From the NCBI GenBank assembly GCA_033761915.1, contig JANRMC010000060.1:1-8346 (forward strand): DNA of 8,346 nucleotides, given 5' to 3'. This document shows positions 5,867 to 8,346 of this stretch, one piece after another; the first letter of the stretch is position 1; every line of letters starts with the position of its first letter. This DNA comes from JACMLD01 sp033761915 (GTDB lineage Bacteria; Bacteroidota; Bacteroidia; Chitinophagales; Chitinophagaceae). The translations under genes were made by a program, and so were the position numbers. The notes under the pieces were generated by a model. That model did not search any database, was not told the origin of the DNA, and saw only the letters and a program-made list of their open reading frames with translations.

Positions 5867-6955
5867 ATGAACAGAAAAAAACAACAGAGTTATATAGCAG
5901 CAATTATAAGAGACATTAGCATACCCATACTATCTGCCGTGTTTTTTATACTGCTGCATTACTCAAATGGCTGGCTGGTTATTACAGGCGGTGTAATTGC
6001 ATTAATATTAGCCGTATTGAGTGCAGTGCATCATGCAGAAGTTATAGCAGACCGGGTGGGCGAGCCCTTTGGTGCCTTGGTACTGGCCTTGGCCATAACG
6101 GTCATAGAAGCCTCTATCATTATTTCTTTAATGCTGAATGGCGATGAATCGGTTTCTTACCTGGCCCGCGACACCGTATTTGCAGCCGTTATGATAATAC
6201 TTACTGCCATGACGGGGTTTACTCTTTTAATTGGCGGCATTAAATACAGAGAACAGAACTTCAGCACACATGGCATTATTTCTACACTTACCGTACTGGT
6301 GGCTATTTCTGTGCTTACATTAATACTGCCCAACTTTACACAGTCAGTGGCAGGCCCATTTTACTCTAACACACAATTAATTTTTGTAGCGGTTACCACC
6401 CTGCTGCTATATGGCAGCTTTTTGTTTGTGCAAAACTTTAAGCACCGCAACGATTTTATTGCCACCCATGAATCTGACGAAGCAAAAGAACGACCCGGAA
6501 AAAAAGCAACCGCACTTAGTGGTATATTATTGCCTGTAAATTTATTTGCGGTGGTATTACTGGCAGAAACAATGGCACCCAGCCTTGAAAAATTCATTCA
6601 GTCTATTGGTGCACCGGTTTCTTTATCTGGTATTATTATAGCCTGTATTATTTTATTGCCAGAAGGTATAGCAGCAGCAAAAGCCGCTTCTAAAAACCAT
6701 ATACAAAAAAGCCTCAACCTTTCTTTGGGTTCTGCACTGGCCAGTATTTGCTTAACCATACCAGTTGTGGCCATCTATGCAATTTTTGCCAATTTGCCAT
6801 TGGCATTGGGCATTGGCAACCAGGCAACCATTATTTTCCTGTTGTCGTTGTTTGTAGTAATTCTTTCTTTAAGCAAGGGACGCACAAATATTTTGCAGGG
6901 CATTGTTTTGCTGTTGTTATTTGTGGTGTACCTGTTCATTACCATTTTTCCGTAA
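5867..6955 (+). CDS. chaA: ChaA-type Ca2+(Na+,K+)/H+ antiporter
   Basis: The 362-residue protein is a member of the Ca2+/cation antiporter superfamily, close to ChaA, which expels cations from the cytoplasm in exchange for protons. About ten or eleven hydrophobic helices span it. The first alpha-repeat is GEPFGALVLALAITVIE (65-81), ending in the ion-binding E81, preceded by HHAEVIADRV. The second is LLPEGIAAAKAA (263-274) with E266, followed by NLSLGSALASICLTIP (284-299). Both acidic repeat residues are present, so the protein should be functional. An acidic and basic cytoplasmic loop (about 192-213, with HESDEAKERPGKK) divides the two halves, as in the family. Whether Ca2+, Na+ or K+ is preferred cannot be decided. 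It appears monocistronic, diverging from the channel gene and converging on the methyltransferase gene. Confidence 0.9.
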   Translation: MNRKKQQSYIAAIIRDISIPILSAVFFILLHYSNGWLVITGGVIALILAVLSAVHHAEVIADRVGEPFGALVLALAITVIEASIIISLMLNGDESVSYLARDTVFAAVMIILTAMTGFTLLIGGIKYREQNFSTHGIISTLTVLVAISVLTLILPNFTQSVAGPFYSNTQLIFVAVTTLLLYGSFLFVQNFKHRNDFIATHESDEAKERPGKKATALSGILLPVNLFAVVLLAETMAPSLEKFIQSIGAPVSLSGIIIACIILLPEGIAAAKAASKNHIQKSLNLSLGSALASICLTIPVVAIYAIFANLPLALGIGNQATIIFLLSLFVVILSLSKGRTNILQGIVLLLLFVVYLFITIFP

Positions 6956-7023
6956 GGAAAAAGTTGCCCAGAGATTTGCGGATGAACTGAGCGTAGCAAG
7001 GATGTGGCAATATGTTATAAAGC

Positions 7024-7044
7024 TGGCAAACTATTTTTTTGCCA
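7024..7044. terminator. Weak hairpin at the convergent antiporter/methyltransferase ends
   Basis: TGGCAAA (7024-7030) pairs with TTTGCCA (7038-7044) around a 7-nt A/T loop. It overlaps the methyltransferase stop codon (7031-7033) and lies 68 nt after the antiporter stop. The stem is short and no T-run follows on either strand, so a role in ending transcription is only possible. Confidence 0.25.
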
Positions 7045-7771
7045 CCATTAATAAGCGGGGCGATTTTTTTACATCATACGCACCGAGGTTATAATCTCCA
7101 AATACTTCCTGCAATTGTAAGTGGTGAAAGGCAAACATATCATTAAAATCTCCCAACGTAAATTTGGCTACTTTTTCGGTGTATTCAAAGGGAGTTTGCA
7201 GGGCATCGTCTTCCACCACTATCTTTTTATAAAAATGTGTTTCATCAAACCACTTGGTAATAAAAAAATTTACACCGTCTATTTCTTTTTCTATTTTATG
7301 CACCAGGTGGTCTTCTGCATAATGCACGTTGAGGTAATCTATTACCAGCGTGCCACCCGGTTTTAAAGAATTGGCAATGGTGCGTATGGCATTGTAATGT
7401 TCTCTTTCTGTTCTGAAATAACCAAAGCTGGTAAAAAAATTAAAAGCCATATCAAAATAATTCATCCAAAAGGGCAGGCGCATATCGTGCTGAAAAAAAT
7501 GCAGCCGCTCATTTTCAAACTGCCGGGCATATGCAATACTTTCTTCAGACAAATCAATACCCGTAACATCAAAGCCATAACTGTTTAAAAATTTGGAGTG
7601 GCGGCCACGGCCACAAGCCACATCCAGCATGCGGGCTTCCGTGGCAGGTTGCAAATGGGTAATGAGGCGCTTTATAAAAGCAGCGGCTTCATTATCATCC
7701 CTTTTAAAATAAAGTTGATGATAGTAGGGAGAATTGAACCAGTCTTTAAACCAATTAACCGAAGCAGGCAT
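7031..7771 (-). CDS. Class I SAM-dependent methyltransferase
   Basis: From the chosen start the protein has 246 residues and a Rossmann-type methyltransferase core. Motif I is LDVACGRGRHS (49-59), which binds the methionine part of SAM. GIDLS (71-75) supplies the acidic residue (D73) for the ribose. HDMRLPF (95-101) and FDMAFNFFTSFGYF (106-119) follow, then LKPGGTLVIDYLNV. The front, VNWFKDWFNSPYYHQLYFKRDD, is the usual start of this Bacteroidota group. The open frame extends to an ATG at 7861, adding 30 residues with a hydrophobic run, but the family begins about here and a promoter-like TATTTTTG lies inside the extension, so ATG 7771 is preferred. The substrate is unknown; small-molecule methylation is more likely than DNA or RNA, since no target-recognition domain is present. 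It is convergent with the antiporter gene and divergent from the mutase gene. Confidence 0.88.
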   Translation of the reverse strand: MPASVNWFKDWFNSPYYHQLYFKRDDNEAAAFIKRLITHLQPATEARMLDVACGRGRHSKFLNSYGFDVTGIDLSEESIAYARQFENERLHFFQHDMRLPFWMNYFDMAFNFFTSFGYFRTEREHYNAIRTIANSLKPGGTLVIDYLNVHYAEDHLVHKIEKEIDGVNFFITKWFDETHFYKKIVVEDDALQTPFEYTEKVAKFTLGDFNDMFAFHHLQLQEVFGDYNLGAYDVKKSPRLLMVAKK

Positions 7772-7789
7772 GTGCAAAAATAATTTCGT

Positions 7790-7819
7790 CAAAAATAGCA
7801 GCGAAAAGCCAATGGTGAA
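7790..7819 (-). promoter_or_regulatory. Candidate promoter of the methyltransferase gene
   Basis: On the minus strand TATTTTTG (7797-7790) matches the Bacteroidota -7 consensus TAnnTTTG exactly. GTTC (7820-7817) lies 19 nt upstream at the place of the -33 TTG element. Transcription would start near 7783, about a dozen bases before ATG 7771 and downstream of ATG 7861. This is a main reason for choosing the shorter gene. Confidence 0.42.
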
Positions 7820-7957
7820 CATCTTATTCATAAATGTGAATATCTGGCTGTTATAAGCCACATATTTGGCATTGAACTTGTTTTTAATGATTATCTAAAT
7901 TATAACCCCTTTTTTTGAACGTTAAGTATTTCTGCTTACTCTTTTGAAAACACCCCG

Positions 7958-7986
7958 TTTGCTACCCTGTTAAACCCTTATTTTCG
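7958..7986 (+). promoter_or_regulatory. Candidate promoter of the phosphohexomutase gene
   Basis: TTTG (7958-7961) and TATTTTCG (7979-7986), separated by 17 nt, resemble the -33/-7 pair of Bacteroidota promoters (one mismatch in the -7 box, slightly short spacing). The leader to GTG 8014 would be about 20 nt. The rest of the spacer from 7772 holds only the methyltransferase promoter and no gene. Confidence 0.42.
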
Positions 7987-8013
7987 CAGCAACCTATAAA
8001 CCTAAACATAGCC

Positions 8014-8346
8014 GTGGCATTAATCAAAAGCATATCAGGTATACGCGGAACAATTGGCGGCGGTACCGGTGAAAATTTAACCCCCTTTGACATTGTAAAA
8101 TTCGCTTCTGCGTACGGAAGCTGGTTAATTCAATCTTATAACGGTCGCAAAGTAGTGGTGGGCCGGGATGGCCGCATCAGTGGCGACATGGTAAGCAGCT
8201 TAGTGGTAAATACCCTGCTGGGGCTGGGTATACATGTGGTAGATCTTGGTCTCTCCACTACTCCTACTGTTGAAATGGCCGTGGTATGGGAAAAAGCAGA
8301 TGGTGGTATTATTATTACCGCCAGCCACAACCCTAAAGAATGGAAT
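8014..8346 (+). CDS. glmM: Phosphoglucosamine mutase / phosphohexomutase (GlmM-type), 5' part only
   Basis: The first 111 codons are present and the gene runs off the window end. The N-terminal SISGIRGTIGG (6-16) is the sugar-phosphate entry loop of alpha-D-phosphohexomutases. VVVGRDGRISGDMV (47-60) is the conserved RDxR segment. TASHNP (102-107) holds the phosphoserine S104 that passes phosphate to the sugar. GlmM converts glucosamine-6-phosphate to glucosamine-1-phosphate for UDP-GlcNAc, needed for peptidoglycan and lipid A. The Bacteroidota mutase starting ALIKSISGIRG is commonly annotated as GlmM, but phosphomannomutase or phosphoglucomutase activity cannot be excluded without the C-terminal sugar-binding region. 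The start is GTG 8014. No in-frame ATG lies upstream, and the residue falls where the initiator Met of relatives is expected. Confidence 0.88.
   Translation, partial: MALIKSISGIRGTIGGGTGENLTPFDIVKFASAYGSWLIQSYNGRKVVVGRDGRISGDMVSSLVVNTLLGLGIHVVDLGLSTTPTVEMAVVWEKADGGIIITASHNPKEWN

Noticed and set aside
6956..7030. Possible tRNA, small RNA or dispersed repeat between the convergent genes (GCGGATGAACTGAGCG and following)
   Set aside because: Only short GC/GC and TTGC/GCAA pairings could be drawn; no cloverleaf and no second copy in the window. A genome search would be needed to call it a repeat.
6903..7094. 63-codon plus-strand frame across the end of the antiporter gene
   Set aside because: It overlaps the antiporter end and the methyltransferase gene on the other strand; no start context or family similarity is seen.

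Overview
The window most likely comes from a Bacteroidota chromosome, probably near the Chitinophagaceae. The grounds are the protein families (a CarboxypepD_reg-like/DUF5686 outer-membrane protein, a Bacteroidota-type RAYT, a mutase beginning VALIKSISGIRG), the lack of obvious Shine-Dalgarno sequences, and start regions preceded by TATTTTTG or TATTTTCG boxes that resemble the Bacteroidota -7 element TAnnTTTG. This assignment is inferred from the sequence alone.

Left part (1 to about 1950): an AT-rich accessory patch built around a REP-associated tyrosine transposase (RAYT, 285-851). Two extra copies of the gene's own front end lie before it. Each is a 109-bp unit holding a REP hairpin, a 26-nt leader, the ATG and about the first 15 codons, so the gene is preceded by three REP hairpins and two aborted starts. 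An oppositely oriented REP follows the stop codon, and a half-decayed one lies about 400 bp further on. Between those last two is a small low-molecular-weight protein tyrosine phosphatase-like gene (922-1266). After them comes an unrecognised three-helix membrane protein (1326-1790) and a hairpin that may be a terminator.

Middle part (2060-5496): a large outer-membrane protein with a CarboxypepD_reg-like domain and DUF5686 (2060-4540) converges on a reverse-strand gene (4537-5496). Their stop codons share a TTAA. The reverse-strand gene encodes a bacterial homologue of pentameric (Cys-loop-type) ligand-gated ion channels, with a signal peptide, the FPFDxQ signature and four membrane helices.

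Right part (5497-8346): a 370-bp divergent spacer separates the channel gene from a ChaA-type Ca2+/H+ antiporter (5867-6955). A class I SAM-dependent methyltransferase follows on the minus strand. Its longest open frame starts at 7861, but a start at 7771 fits the family and an upstream promoter better. Divergent from it, the first 111 codons of a GlmM-type phosphohexomutase begin at a GTG at 8014 and run off the window end.

The genes do not form one operon. The channel and the antiporter are divergent neighbours that both concern ion flow, but nothing in the sequence proves a link. The most unusual structure is the tandem amplification of the RAYT gene's REP-plus-start segment at 7-331.
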